Of a stretch of DNA of 64,000 nt, positions 18,588-26,935 are shown one piece after another. Below the pieces are notes generated by a model. It saw only the letters and a list, made by a program, of their open reading frames with translations, did not search any database and had not been told where the DNA came from. How positions within the stretch are numbered: the stretch's first letter is position 1; each line of letters opens with the position of its first letter. Made by a program: the position numbers and the translations under genes. Source of the DNA: Arthrobacter woluwensis (GTDB lineage: Bacteria > Actinomycetota > Actinomycetes > Actinomycetales > Micrococcaceae); assembly GCF_030816155.1 (NCBI RefSeq), contig NZ_JAUSXR010000001.1, positions 1,550,001 through 1,614,000 of the forward strand. The letters are read 5' to 3'.

Positions 18588-19838
18588 ATGCGCATCGCCA
18601 TTGCAGGGGCCGGCATCGGCGGCCTGGCCCTCGCCCTCAGTCTCGAGGCGGCAGGCCTCCGGGACGTCGTCCTGTACGAACGCAGTCGTGAGATCCGGCC
18701 CTTGGGTGTCGGAATCAACCTGCTGCCCCACGCCGTGCGGGAACAGGATGAGCTCGGTCTGGGTTCCCGGATCCGGCAGCTCGGCGTGGAGCCCGAGGCT
18801 CTGAGCTATTTCAACCGCCACGGCCAGCAGATCTGGTCCGAACCTCGCGGGCTGGCCGCGGGATACCGCTGGCCGCAACTGTCCGTGCACCGCGGCCGGC
18901 TGCAGCTCGGCCTCTACGAGGCGGTCCGGGAGCGCCTGGGCGACGTGGTGCGCACGGGTCACCGGCTCTCCGCGGTCCGTGACCGGGCCGACGGCGTCAC
19001 GGCCACGTTCACCACGGCGACCGGTCCGGTGGACGTGGATGCCGACGTCCTCATCGGCGCCGACGGCATCCACTCCGCCCTGCGCGCCCTCCGGTTTCCC
19101 GAGGACGGCGAACCCGTGTGGAGCGGACTCACGCTCTGGCGCGGAACCGCGCGCATCGCGCCGTTCCTGGACGGGCGCACCATGATCATGGCGGGCGACG
19201 GCGAGCAGAAGTTCGTCGCCTACCCTCTCGAGCCGCTCGACCCGGCGTCGGGCACTCAGCGCGTCAACTTCATCGCCGAGCGCCGCGTGGCCGGCTCCCC
19301 GGACGCCGACTGGAACCGCGCCGTCGACCCGGCGCCCATCGCCGAACTGTTCCGTGACTGGTCCTTCGACTGGCTGGATGTGCCGGGGACGATCGCCGGG
19401 GCCGAGGAGATCCTCGAGTACCCCATGGTCGACCGCGACGCCCTCCCCTGCTGGACCTTCGGCCGGACCACCCTGCTCGCGGATGCCGCCCACGCGATGT
19501 ACCCGAACGGATCCAACGGCGGATCGCAGGCCGTCCTCGACGCCCGCACCCTGGCCCATCACCTCGCGACCGCGACGACGATCGAGGACGCGCTGCAGCG
19601 CTACGAGGAGGACCGCCGTCCCGTCACGGCGAAGCTCCTCGAGATGACCCGTCAGACCGGGCCGGAACGCGTCATGCAGCTCGCGCACGAACGCGCCCCC
19701 GGGGGCTTCGCGGACATCCACGACGTGATTCCGGCCGAAGAGCTGGAGGAGATCGCCGCCTCCTACAAGCGGGTGGCCGGCTTCCACCCGGACGAGCTCA
19801 ACGCCCGGGCTTCACTGAGCGCGGGAACCGGGGCATGA
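18588..19838 (+). CDS. FAD-dependent monooxygenase/oxidoreductase
   Basis: A 416-residue flavoprotein of the PHBH/salicylate hydroxylase type. FAD-binding motifs are GAGIGGLALAL (about residues 7-17), DVLIGADGIHSALR (about 151-164) and the conserved TLLADAAHAMYPNGSNGGSQ (about 296-315). The substrate is unknown; relatives hydroxylate aromatic rings with NAD(P)H and oxygen. GAAGGAG precedes the ATG. First gene of a three-gene overlapping operon with a MarR regulator and a DUF3237 protein. Confidence 0.92.
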   Translation: MRIAIAGAGIGGLALALSLEAAGLRDVVLYERSREIRPLGVGINLLPHAVREQDELGLGSRIRQLGVEPEALSYFNRHGQQIWSEPRGLAAGYRWPQLSVHRGRLQLGLYEAVRERLGDVVRTGHRLSAVRDRADGVTATFTTATGPVDVDADVLIGADGIHSALRALRFPEDGEPVWSGLTLWRGTARIAPFLDGRTMIMAGDGEQKFVAYPLEPLDPASGTQRVNFIAERRVAGSPDADWNRAVDPAPIAELFRDWSFDWLDVPGTIAGAEEILEYPMVDRDALPCWTFGRTTLLADAAHAMYPNGSNGGSQAVLDARTLAHHLATATTIEDALQRYEEDRRPVTAKLLEMTRQTGPERVMQLAHERAPGGFADIHDVIPAEELEEIAASYKRVAGFHPDELNARASLSAGTGA

Positions 19839-20332
19839 TCGTCGACGCCGCACGCCTGGCCGCGGTCATCTCGCCACTCCGGAGAACACTTCTCACGGTG
19901 ACGCGAGCCCGCGCGGACCTTCCCGACATCCCTGATGCCCAGGTCGAGATCCTGCGTGCTCTCCCCCGCGGCACGGCCGTCTCGCCCGGGGAACTCGCCG
20001 CTGCACTCGGGCTCCGCAAGTCCAGCGTGAGCAATCTGCTCGCGGCGATGGAGCGCGCGGGACTGATCAGCCGCCGTCCCAGTCCGGACGACGGACGCGG
20101 GGTCCAGGTTCGAGCCTCCGAAGCGGCGCTGGATCACTTCGAGGCCTTCGACGACACGTCGACGTCCGTGATCCTGGAGGCTGTCGCGCGTCTGGAGCCG
20201 GCCGAGCAGCGGGTCCTGGCGGATGCCGTCCCGGTGCTGGAAAGGTTGCGGGACCTGGTCGGCGAAGGTGGCCGGGTGCCGGACTCGTCCCCGGAGCGTG
20301 CCGCAGAGCAGGGCTCAGGGGTGACCTCATGA
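19835..20332 (+). CDS. MarR-family transcriptional regulator
   Basis: A 165-residue winged-helix regulator. The recognition region is ELAAALGLRKSSVSNLLAAM (about residues 53-72), followed by the wing RRPSPDDGRG (about 79-88). C-terminal helices form the dimer interface. Starts inside the stop codon of the monooxygenase gene (ATGA) and its end overlaps the next gene, so all three are co-translated. Likely controls its own operon through the repeat at 18526-18546, releasing DNA when an aromatic ligand binds. Confidence 0.9.
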   Translation: MIVDAARLAAVISPLRRTLLTVTRARADLPDIPDAQVEILRALPRGTAVSPGELAAALGLRKSSVSNLLAAMERAGLISRRPSPDDGRGVQVRASEAALDHFEAFDDTSTSVILEAVARLEPAEQRVLADAVPVLERLRDLVGEGGRVPDSSPERAAEQGSGVTS

Positions 20333-20796
20333 CGGTCCGTGCGCCCCGACCCGGGCTGGAAGCCGCCTTCGACGTCGAGGTGCGGGTCGGCGCTCCGGCC
20401 GACCACGGCGTCACCCGCGCCGGTCATCGCCGCGTGGTGCCGATCCTCGGCGGCAGGATCTCCGGTGCGGTGACCGCGGAGATCCTGGCGGGCGGCGCCG
20501 ACTGGCAGCGCATCCGTCCGGACGGCGGCTGCGAGATCGACGCCCGTTACAGCGCGCTGACCCCCGAGGGTGATCTCCTGTACCTCCACGCCGAGGGCCT
20601 TCGTATCCCGAGCACGGACGCTGCAGAGGCGCTGGCCCGCGGCGAACAGCCGGGTCCGGAACAGTTCTACTTCCGGACCACGGTCTCGATCGAGACGTCG
20701 GCACCACGGTGGGCCCACCTGGAACGGTCCCTCTTCATCGCGTCCGGTCTGCGGGATGCGGACGCGGTGCGCTACACGGCCTACAGGGTGAGCTGA
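20329..20796 (+). CDS. DUF3237-family protein
   Basis: A 155-residue soluble protein with the DUF3237 pattern: RRVVPILGGRISG (about residues 34-46), a GADWQRIRPDGGCEIDARY segment, and the final part with YFRTTVSIETSAPRW. The function is unknown; these genes often accompany degradation genes for aromatic compounds. Overlaps the MarR gene by four bases. Confidence 0.85.
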   Translation: MTVRAPRPGLEAAFDVEVRVGAPADHGVTRAGHRRVVPILGGRISGAVTAEILAGGADWQRIRPDGGCEIDARYSALTPEGDLLYLHAEGLRIPSTDAAEALARGEQPGPEQFYFRTTVSIETSAPRWAHLERSLFIASGLRDADAVRYTAYRVS

Positions 20797-20804
20797 CCGG
20801 CCCC

Positions 20805-20849
20805 GACGGCGGCGCGGCACCTCCCGCAGGAAGGTGCGGCGCCGCCGTC
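20805..20849. terminator. Bidirectional hairpin between converging operons
   Basis: An 18-bp stem with one mismatch (20805-20822 with 20832-20849) lies between the DUF3237 gene and the converging drug-transporter gene and can serve both. Confidence 0.75.
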
Positions 20850-20854
20850 GTGAG

Positions 20855-22345
20855 TCAGTCCGTACCGCCGGCGGTCGAGGCGGACCGTCGCAGGAACACG
20901 GCGAGCAGGACGGCCATCACCAGGCAGATCCCGCCGTTGACGGCGATCGCTGAGGTGAGGGCCGCCAGGACCTGCTCCGGATCCCCGCCGTGGTTGCCGG
21001 CCCCGGCCCCGGAGAGGTGCGCCGTGACGATCGCGCTCATGATCGGGATCCCCAGCGTGATCCCGATCTGCTGACTCATGGTCGCCAGGCCGGTCGCGAG
21101 GCCTTGCTCCGCCTCGGGAAGTCCCGACGTCGCGGTCACCGTGAAGCCGACGATGACCACGAGGTTGGCGACTCCCCCGATGAAGGTCGCGGCGAGCAGG
21201 AGGATGATCGACGCGGGTTCGGGGCGCAGCAGCACCAGGACGCCGGTGGCGACCGCCTGGGCGGCGAAACCGCCGACCATGGCCCCCTTGGCGCCGACCC
21301 TCGCGATCACCCGCGGCGCCGCCAGGCCGCCCAGGACGGTGCCGAGTCCGAGCACGGCGAAGGCAAGTCCCGCGCCGAGCGGGCTGTATCCGAGAACCTT
21401 TTGCAGATACAGCGTCAGGAGGAAGACGAGGGAGGTCTCCGTGGCGAACGCGGTCAGGCCCGCCAGATTGCCCCACGCGATGGCCGGGCGTCGGACCGTC
21501 AGCAGAGGGACCAGCGGCGCGGTGGCGCGGCGTTCGATCAGGATGAAGGCGATCAATAGGAGGATGGCGGCACCCAGGGCGATCAGCGTGGGTGGCGCAG
21601 TCCAGCCGGTCTCGGCCGCCTGGCTCAGGCCGAGGATCAGCGCCAGGAGGCCCAGCGTCACCGTGATCGCACCGGGCACGTCCAGTTTCAGGCGTGCGGA
21701 CGGGCGGCTCTCACGGAGCACCGCAGGCCCGAACACGAGAACGGCGAGGGCCACCGGCACGTTGAGGAAGAACGCCCAGCGCCAGCTGAGCAGGTCGGTC
21801 AGAAGCCCGCCGAGCACGGCGCCCGTGGTGAAGCCCGCCGCCATGAGCGCGCCGTTCAGACCCAGCGCCTTCGCGCGGAGCGGGCCTTCCTCGAAAGCGG
21901 CCAGCAGGAGCGCCAGCGCCGACGGGATGACCATCGCCGTGGCGATGCCCTGGCCCACCCTCGCACTCAGGAGCAACGTTGGTTCGGTGGCGATCCCTCC
22001 GGCCAGGGACGCGAGCCCCAGGAGCGCCATGCCGGTGAAGAAGACGCGACGGCGGCCCAGAAGGTCGGCGACCCGTCCGGACAGGAGCGTGAGCCCGGCG
22101 GCGCACAAGGAGAACGCCGTGGCGATCCACTGCAGATTCTCCAGTGCGAAGCCGACGTCCTGGCCGATCACGGGCAGTGCGACGTTGAGGATCGAGAAGT
22201 CGACGGCGAGGGTGAAGCCCGCTGTCAGCAGCACCACGAGCGCGATCCGCTGGTGCCTGCTCATCGTGAGGGGCGGGCCGCCGTCGCTCGCCGGAGTCGT
22301 GCCGGGCGTCCTGGTGTCCGTGGGAGGGCCCGAGGGGGTGGTCAT
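20855..22345 (-). CDS. MFS drug transporter, DHA2 (14-helix) family
   Basis: A 496-residue exporter with about 14 hydrophobic segments. The first helix contains TLAVDFSILNVALPVIGQDV (about residues 44-63), the DHA2 signature; the loop GRVADLLGRRRVFF (about 89-102) and the antiporter motif C region GLNGALMAAGFTTGAVLGG are present. Probably exports a toxic compound using the proton gradient; the substrate is unknown. The N-terminus is a Pro/Thr-rich tail. Transcribed away from an MmyB-type XRE regulator, its likely controller. Confidence 0.92.
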   Translation of the reverse strand: MTTPSGPPTDTRTPGTTPASDGGPPLTMSRHQRIALVVLLTAGFTLAVDFSILNVALPVIGQDVGFALENLQWIATAFSLCAAGLTLLSGRVADLLGRRRVFFTGMALLGLASLAGGIATEPTLLLSARVGQGIATAMVIPSALALLLAAFEEGPLRAKALGLNGALMAAGFTTGAVLGGLLTDLLSWRWAFFLNVPVALAVLVFGPAVLRESRPSARLKLDVPGAITVTLGLLALILGLSQAAETGWTAPPTLIALGAAILLLIAFILIERRATAPLVPLLTVRRPAIAWGNLAGLTAFATETSLVFLLTLYLQKVLGYSPLGAGLAFAVLGLGTVLGGLAAPRVIARVGAKGAMVGGFAAQAVATGVLVLLRPEPASIILLLAATFIGGVANLVVIVGFTVTATSGLPEAEQGLATGLATMSQQIGITLGIPIMSAIVTAHLSGAGAGNHGGDPEQVLAALTSAIAVNGGICLVMAVLLAVFLRRSASTAGGTD

Positions 22346-22437
22346 GCTGGTGGCTCCTTCAGGGTGAAGTCGATCCCGCCAGAAAGTGGCGGCTGATTCA
22401 CTGTGCGTTGCCGGCCGAAATGCAACCAGACCCCGCT

Positions 22438-22454
22438 CTGCCTAGCACTGGCAG
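22438..22454. promoter_or_regulatory. Candidate XRE operator between transporter and regulator
   Basis: Inverted repeat CTGCC (22438-22442) and GGCAG (22450-22454) with a 7-base spacer, in the divergent intergenic region 32 bases before the regulator start. A plausible binding site for the XRE regulator. Confidence 0.45.
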
Positions 22455-22485
22455 GGACAGGACAGCGCTCATGTCAGAGGGCAGA

Positions 22486-23406
22486 ATGGCTGTCATGAAC
22501 CCTCAGAGCGAACTCGGCGAGTTTCTGCGTCTCCGGCGTGCGGGCGTCCAGCCGGAGGACGTGGGCCTGCTGCACCACGGGGTGAGGCGTGTGCCCGGCC
22601 TGAGGCGCGAAGAACTGGCGATGCTCGCCGGAGTGAGCCTGACCTACTACACGCGTCTGGAGCAGGGGCAGAGCACCAACGCCTCGGATGCGGTCCTCGG
22701 GTCCCTGGCTCGGGCGCTGGGTCTGAGCGCCGACGAACGGAGTCACCTCTTCGATCTGGCCCGGCCGCCGAAGAAGCCCTCCCGTCGCAAACCGTCACGC
22801 CCCGAGACGGCCCGTCCGGGCACTATCCGGCTCGTTCAGGCGATGACCGGCGTGCCCGCGGTCGTGCTGGGGCGGCTCGGGGACGTGCTCGCCTGGAATC
22901 CCCTGGGACATCGCCTCGTGGCGGCCCATCTGGACGTCGACTCTCCTCAGTCGCCACAGACCCGGCCCAATCTGCATCGCCTGCTCTTCCTCGATCCCGA
23001 GACCCGCGAGCTGTACGCGCAATGGCCGGAGGAAGCAGCCCGCGCCGTCGCGTCCTTGCGGCTGCTGGCAGGCCGGGCCGCCGACGACGGCGCGCTGGCG
23101 GCGCTCGTGGGTGAGCTGACGCTGCGGAGTGAGGAGTTCGCGCGGCTCTGGGCGCGCCACCCAGTGCAGAACTGCGTTTCGGGCGTGAAGCAGTTCCGGC
23201 ACCCCGAGGTCGGTGACCTGGAGCTGTGCTTCGAGGTGCTGGACTCCCCTGACGGTTCGGGGCACCGCGTCCTGCTCTACACGGCGGAGCCGGGTGGTCC
23301 TGCGGAGGAATCGCTGAAGCTGCTCGGAATCCTCGCGGACTCGGGCGGGGACGGGGACGCCGCGTCCGGCGTCAGGCCCGGATCAGCCGCTCGACCAGCA
23401 GTCTGA
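22486..23406 (+). CDS. XRE-family regulator with MmyB-like ligand-binding domain
   Basis: A 306-residue regulator. Helix-turn-helix about residues 10-75, including GLRREELAMLAGVSLTYYTR then LEQGQS. A Lys/Arg-rich linker follows near residues 90-105, then the MmyB-like domain with LAWNPLGHRLVAAH and VKQFRHPEVGDLEL. The ATG at 22486 was chosen for AGAGGG five bases upstream; starts at 22471 and 22495 are possible. Divergent from the DHA2 transporter, which it probably represses. The 3' end overlaps the converging TOPRIM gene by 35 bases. Confidence 0.92.
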   Translation: MAVMNPQSELGEFLRLRRAGVQPEDVGLLHHGVRRVPGLRREELAMLAGVSLTYYTRLEQGQSTNASDAVLGSLARALGLSADERSHLFDLARPPKKPSRRKPSRPETARPGTIRLVQAMTGVPAVVLGRLGDVLAWNPLGHRLVAAHLDVDSPQSPQTRPNLHRLLFLDPETRELYAQWPEEAARAVASLRLLAGRAADDGALAALVGELTLRSEEFARLWARHPVQNCVSGVKQFRHPEVGDLELCFEVLDSPDGSGHRVLLYTAEPGGPAEESLKLLGILADSGGDGDAASGVRPGSAARPAV

Positions 23407-23962
23407 GCGGCTCCGGCACCTCGCCGGGCGCCAGCTGAGCGGCCAAGGCGCCGGCGAGCAGCTCTTTGCGTCCGGAGGCCACCCCGCAGAATCGGTGGAG
23501 CTGATCCTCCACGGGCCTCCCCTTCCAGGCGGGCTGCTGCTGCAGGGTGAGGAATTTCGGTCCCAGTCCCAGGTCTTCGATGACCTCCACCGTTCTCGCC
23601 GCACCCAGGGCGCGGATCAGCTCCTCTTCGAGGTCGGCATGACAGACGAAGAAGCCCCGCGAGGGCAGATCCCGCTCGTGGGCGACCCCGAGGCCCGCCG
23701 TTTCGAGCGCGCGCATCACGAACCGTGTCTCGCCCGCGTCGCAGAGCCCGAGGACATCGGCGTCGGGCCAGGCCCGGAGGACGTCCAGCAGCACACGCCG
23801 GACGTTGGTCACTCCGCCGAGGTCCACCAGCCGCACCCGGGAGAGGTCCGCACCTGCCCGCACAGCGATCGCCCGCACGGCGGCGACGTCGCTCACCCCC
23901 TCCAGGAGCACGGCGACCTCACAGGCCGTCGCATCCGTCTCCGCCCAGGTCAACCCCTCCAT
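23372..23962 (-). CDS. Stand-alone TOPRIM-domain protein (OLD-nuclease-like)
   Basis: A 196-residue protein. The TOPRIM fold is seen in VAVLLEGVSDVAAVRAIA (about residues 16-33, with Glu21 and Asp25) and the later DADVLGLCDAGETRF (about 67-81). The DLPSRGFFVCHADLEEELI segment is typical of this group, whose TOPRIM domain resembles that of OLD-family nucleases. The usual ATPase domain is absent, and no ATPase gene adjoins it. Possible roles are nucleotidyl transfer, DNA cleavage or defence; none can be chosen from sequence. Confidence 0.8.
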   Translation of the reverse strand: MEGLTWAETDATACEVAVLLEGVSDVAAVRAIAVRAGADLSRVRLVDLGGVTNVRRVLLDVLRAWPDADVLGLCDAGETRFVMRALETAGLGVAHERDLPSRGFFVCHADLEEELIRALGAARTVEVIEDLGLGPKFLTLQQQPAWKGRPVEDQLHRFCGVASGRKELLAGALAAQLAPGEVPEPLRLLVERLIRA

Positions 23963-24066
23963 AGCGGCTCAGTCTGGCAGTCCCGGGCGCGGTGGACAAG
24001 AGCTCGACAGGCCCGCGGGAGTGATGACCCCTTGGAACGCTCGCGCCGGAAGCCTAGATTCGGATC

Positions 24067-24453
24067 ATGCTGATCATCGGTTCGGTCGTTCTCCGTGTTC
24101 GCGATCTGGCCGCGCAAACCGCCTTCTGGTGCGCGGCACTCCACTACGTGGCGCGGGATCCTGCGGACGACGACTTCGTCCTGCTCTACTCCCCTGACGG
24201 CCGCGGGCCCAACGTGTCGCTCAACGCGTCGCCGTCCGAACGCGTCCTGCCGCCCCGCATCCATCTCGACCTGTACGCCGAGGACCAGGCGGCGGAGGTC
24301 GAGCGGCTCAGTGCCCTGGGGGCCCGCCACGTTCCGTGGGAGGGACGTCCGGCCGACGCCGACTACGTCATCATGGAGGACCCGGAAGGCAATCGCTTCT
24401 GCGTGATCGACGCCGCTGCGTGGGATGGCTGGGCCCGCGGCGGCGGGAGCTGA
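24067..24453 (+). CDS. VOC (glyoxalase/bleomycin-resistance fold) protein
   Basis: A 128-residue single VOC module, with LIIGSVVLRVRDLAAQTAFW at the start, HLDLYAEDQ in the middle and the family end MEDPEGNRFCVID. VOC proteins include lyases, dioxygenases and drug-binding proteins; the substrate is unknown. Three VOC genes lie within 2.2 kb (24067, 24665, 25850), apparently in separate units. Confidence 0.87.
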   Translation: MLIIGSVVLRVRDLAAQTAFWCAALHYVARDPADDDFVLLYSPDGRGPNVSLNASPSERVLPPRIHLDLYAEDQAAEVERLSALGARHVPWEGRPADADYVIMEDPEGNRFCVIDAAAWDGWARGGGS

Positions 24454-24503
24454 GCCGGCTGCCACCAGGGTGAAAAGTGACTCTTCCCTGCCTACTGCTA
24501 ATT

Positions 24504-24519
24504 TGCTAGCATGCTTGCA
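24504..24519 (+). promoter_or_regulatory. Tandem 8-base repeat over the RHH gene start (candidate self-operator)
   Basis: TGCTAGCA (24504-24511) is followed at once by TGCTTGCA (24512-24519). Adjoining near-identical 8-base half-sites just before the start are the usual target of ribbon-helix-helix repressors. A possible promoter lies upstream: GTGACT (24477-24482), 16 bases, TAATTT (24499-24504). Confidence 0.6.
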
Positions 24520-24668
24520 TGACAGAGAAGCAGTCGAAGGCGCAGTTCAATGTGTACCTCCCGCCGGAGCTGATCAAAGCGGTCAAGCACCGTGCGGTGG
24601 ACGAGGGCGTCTCGCTCTCGTCGCTGGTGGAGAACGCCCTCTCGGAATACCTCAAGGAGAAGCCATGA
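24519..24668 (+). CDS. Ribbon-helix-helix (CopG/Arc-type) DNA-binding protein, 49 residues
   Basis: A very small repressor: after a polar start, [20 protein letters not shown] (about residues 9-28) gives the beta strand and first helix, and [16 protein letters not shown] the second. It is the bare RHH domain with no partner domain. Its stop overlaps the ATG of the two-module VOC gene (ATGA), so the two are made together. In toxin-antitoxin systems such proteins are antitoxins, but the partner here is a VOC protein, not a known toxin. Confidence 0.85.
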   Translation: MTEKQSKAQFNVYLPPELIKAVKHRAVDEGVSLSSLVENALSEYLKEKP

Positions 24669-25390
24669 TCCCCGCACTGACCGTCAGGCCCATCGTCTAC
24701 ACGACCCACCGGGAGGAGTGGCTGGAACTCCTGGAATGCCTCGGTGCGATTCGCCTCACCGACGACCCCACGTGGACCGTCCTCGATTTCGGAAGCGGAC
24801 GCGTCGCCCTTCATCTGGCGGAGAGCGGCTATCCGGAGGGAACCGTGAGTCTCGGGTTCGAAACGGACAGCCTGGACACCTTCCTCGCGGCCGTGCCATC
24901 CATTCCCGCCCTGCGCGTCGAGCGTCATCTCGCGGGGCACGGTGAATCGGTGCGGGTGACGACGGCGGACGGCTTACGCTTCCTCGTGGACCCCCGGACT
25001 CCCTCAAGGTCCGGCCAGGCGGGGCCGGACACGTGGGTGGAGGCTCTGCGGATGGCCGCCGACGTCGCCGGGGCGGCGGCCGAATTGGAGCACCTCGGGC
25101 TGAAGCGCCACCTGACCGAGACCAACGGCCAGACCGTGACCCTGCGGGCCGCGGAGGGAACGGTGCTGGTGCACATCGGTGACGCCGGCGCGCCTGGCGC
25201 CGGATTCGCCGTCGGGACCTCCGATCTGCAGCTGTTCCATCAGCGTCTGCTGAATGCCGGCATCCAGCATGATGTGATCGACGAGACGTTCGGCCGGACC
25301 CTGCGCGTGCCCTGCCCCGGACCGGACGGCAGCACGCTCTGGATCTCCCAGCCGGACGAGGATCCCGTCGGCGCCGTCCAGCATCCCTGA
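24665..25390 (+). CDS. Two-module VOC-family protein, coupled to the RHH gene
   Basis: A 241-residue protein built from two VOC modules. The first (about residues 1-115) contains [20 protein letters not shown] and a [19 protein letters not shown] strand pair. The second (about 120-235) has [20 protein letters not shown] and the end [19 protein letters not shown]. No metal-ligand set could be assigned with confidence, so it may be a binding protein rather than an enzyme. Translationally coupled to the 49-residue RHH protein and probably controlled by it. Confidence 0.78.
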   Translation: MIPALTVRPIVYTTHREEWLELLECLGAIRLTDDPTWTVLDFGSGRVALHLAESGYPEGTVSLGFETDSLDTFLAAVPSIPALRVERHLAGHGESVRVTTADGLRFLVDPRTPSRSGQAGPDTWVEALRMAADVAGAAAELEHLGLKRHLTETNGQTVTLRAAEGTVLVHIGDAGAPGAGFAVGTSDLQLFHQRLLNAGIQHDVIDETFGRTLRVPCPGPDGSTLWISQPDEDPVGAVQHP

Positions 25391-25411
25391 CCGACCAGGC
25401 AGAATGGACTC

Positions 25412-25738
25412 ATGAGTGTCATCAAGATCAACGCCATCACCGTTCCCGCAGACTCCGGCGACGAACTCGCCAAGCGCTTCGCCGCCCGCGCCACGTCGGT
25501 GGACGGCCAGCCCGGTTTCGAGGGCTTCGAGCTCCTCCAGCCGACCGACGGGCGCGACGTCTGGCTGGTGCTGACCCGTTGGGCGGATGAGGAGAGCTTC
25601 AACGCCTGGCGCGAATCGGCGTCGTTCGGCCATGGCCACCGCCCCTCCGGAGGAGACGACGGCGCCCGCCAGCGCCCGGTCGGCGTCTCCGCCGAGCTGT
25701 GGAGCTACAGCGTCGCGGACCTCGGCGCGGAGAAGTGA
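25412..25738 (+). CDS. MhuD-like haem-degrading monooxygenase (ABM fold)
   Basis: A 108-residue protein whose N-terminus, SVIKINAITVPADSGDELAK, and the RFAARATSV, LTRWADEESFNAW and SFGHGHR segments closely follow mycobacterial MhuD. The residues needed in that enzyme have equivalents here: Asn7, Trp66 and a His at 74 or 76. MhuD opens the haem ring and releases iron; here this function is inferred from similarity. No haem-uptake genes are nearby. A strong hairpin follows. Confidence 0.82.
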   Translation: MSVIKINAITVPADSGDELAKRFAARATSVDGQPGFEGFELLQPTDGRDVWLVLTRWADEESFNAWRESASFGHGHRPSGGDDGARQRPVGVSAELWSYSVADLGAEK

Positions 25739-25745
25739 ACGGAGC

Positions 25746-25777
25746 GGGCGGCCGCGGAGAAGATCCCGTGGCCGCCC
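25746..25777 (+). terminator. Hairpin after the MhuD-like gene
   Basis: A 12-bp GC-rich stem (25746-25757 with 25766-25777, one G-T pair) begins eight bases after the stop codon. Confidence 0.65.
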
Positions 25778-25849
25778 GTCCGCACCTCCGCCCGTCCGCA
25801 CCTCTGGCGGGCGGCAGGGCGCGGAAACGAAGGACGTTAGACTCCCCGT

Positions 25850-26242
25850 GTGCCGATCTTCCATCACCTTGAACTCTGGACCCGGGACCTGTCCGGCGCC
25901 GAGCCGTCCTTCGACTGGCTCCTCTCGCGTCTCGGCTTCGTCAAGGACGATCCCGCCGATTGGCCGCAGGGCAGGATCTGGCGGCATCCGGAGGGAAGCT
26001 ATCTGGTGCTGGAGCAGTCCCCCGCAGTGCTGGACGCGCCGCATGACCGATTCCGTCCGGGGCTGAACCACCTCGCCTTGACCGTGCCGGGCCGCGACCT
26101 CCTCGATGAGCTGCGCCGGGACGCCGAATCGCATGGCTGGCAGGAACTCTTTCCGGAGGCGTACCCCCATGCCGGAGGGCCACAGCACACCGCGTTGTAC
26201 CTCGTGAACGGGCAGGGCTTCGAAGTGGAGCTGGTGGCCTGA
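25850..26242 (+). CDS. VOC-family protein (glyoxalase I-like)
   Basis: A 130-residue single VOC module from a GTG start. HHLELWTRDLSGAEPSF (about residues 5-21) begins the fold; the second half has GLNHLALTVPGRDLLDEL and ends YLVNGQGFEVELVA, with metal-type His and Glu residues (HHLEL, NHLAL, FEVEL). Likely a metal-dependent lyase or dioxygenase of unknown substrate. Ends five bases from the converging LysE gene. Confidence 0.85.
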   Translation: MPIFHHLELWTRDLSGAEPSFDWLLSRLGFVKDDPADWPQGRIWRHPEGSYLVLEQSPAVLDAPHDRFRPGLNHLALTVPGRDLLDELRRDAESHGWQELFPEAYPHAGGPQHTALYLVNGQGFEVELVA

Positions 26243-26247
26243 GCGGT

Positions 26248-26865
26248 TCAGTGCATCAGCACCAGCTGCACCGCGATGATCACCATGGTCACCGCGATGG
26301 CGGCGTCGAGGATCCTCCACGCCACCGGCCTCGCGAAGACCGGCGCCAGGAAACGGGCGCCGAAGCCCAGCAGGCTGAACCAGATCACGCTCGCCGCCGC
26401 GGCCCCGGCTCCGAAGGACCAGCGGGCCTCGCCGTGTGCCGCCCCCAGCGAGCCGAGCAGCAGCACCGTGTCCAGATAGACGTGGGGGTTCAGCCAGGTC
26501 AGGGCTGCGACGGTGGCGAGGGTCGCCCACAAGCCGGCGCCCCCTCCGCGTTCGGCGGACAGCAGCGAGCTCTTGCTCATCACCCGGCGAGCCGCCGTGA
26601 AGGCGTAGACCAGGAGGAACGCCGCACCGGCCCAGCGCGCCACGATCAGAATCCACGGCGCCGCTTCGATCGCCGCACCCACTCCTGAGATCCCAGCCAG
26701 GATCAGCAGGGCGTCACTGGCCATGCAGAGCAGCACGACCGGCACCACGTGCTCTCTCAAGAGGCCCTGGCGGAGCACGAAGGCATTCTGCGCGCCGATG
26801 GCGATGATGAGGGACAGTCCGGCGCCGAAGCCGGCCAGAAGCACGGGAAGATCAGTCAGAATCAC
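26248..26865 (-). CDS. lysE: LysE/ArgO-type basic amino acid exporter
   Basis: A 205-residue membrane protein with about six helices. LIIAIGAQNAFVLRQGLLRE (about residues 19-38) and LTWLNPHVYLDTVLLLGSLG (about 122-141) are the LysE family signatures. Exports lysine and/or arginine when they build up in the cell. Divergent from a LysG/ArgP regulator gene, the classic arrangement in corynebacteria and relatives, with a LysR-type repeat between. Confidence 0.93.
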   Translation of the reverse strand: MILTDLPVLLAGFGAGLSLIIAIGAQNAFVLRQGLLREHVVPVVLLCMASDALLILAGISGVGAAIEAAPWILIVARWAGAAFLLVYAFTAARRVMSKSSLLSAERGGGAGLWATLATVAALTWLNPHVYLDTVLLLGSLGAAHGEARWSFGAGAAAASVIWFSLLGFGARFLAPVFARPVAWRILDAAIAVTMVIIAVQLVLMH

Positions 26866-26896
26866 CCGTTCACGCTATCGACGGCCGAACCGGAAG

Positions 26897-26915
26897 TGAA
26901 GCTAATTATTCTTCA
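26897..26915. promoter_or_regulatory. Candidate LysG operator in the lysE-lysG gap
   Basis: Inverted repeat TGAAG (26897-26901) and CTTCA (26911-26915) with nine AT-rich bases between. It lies in the 70-base divergent gap and has the T...A dyad form of LysR-type sites. Confidence 0.6.
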
Positions 26916-26935
26916 GGATCATTAGAATCATTCAT

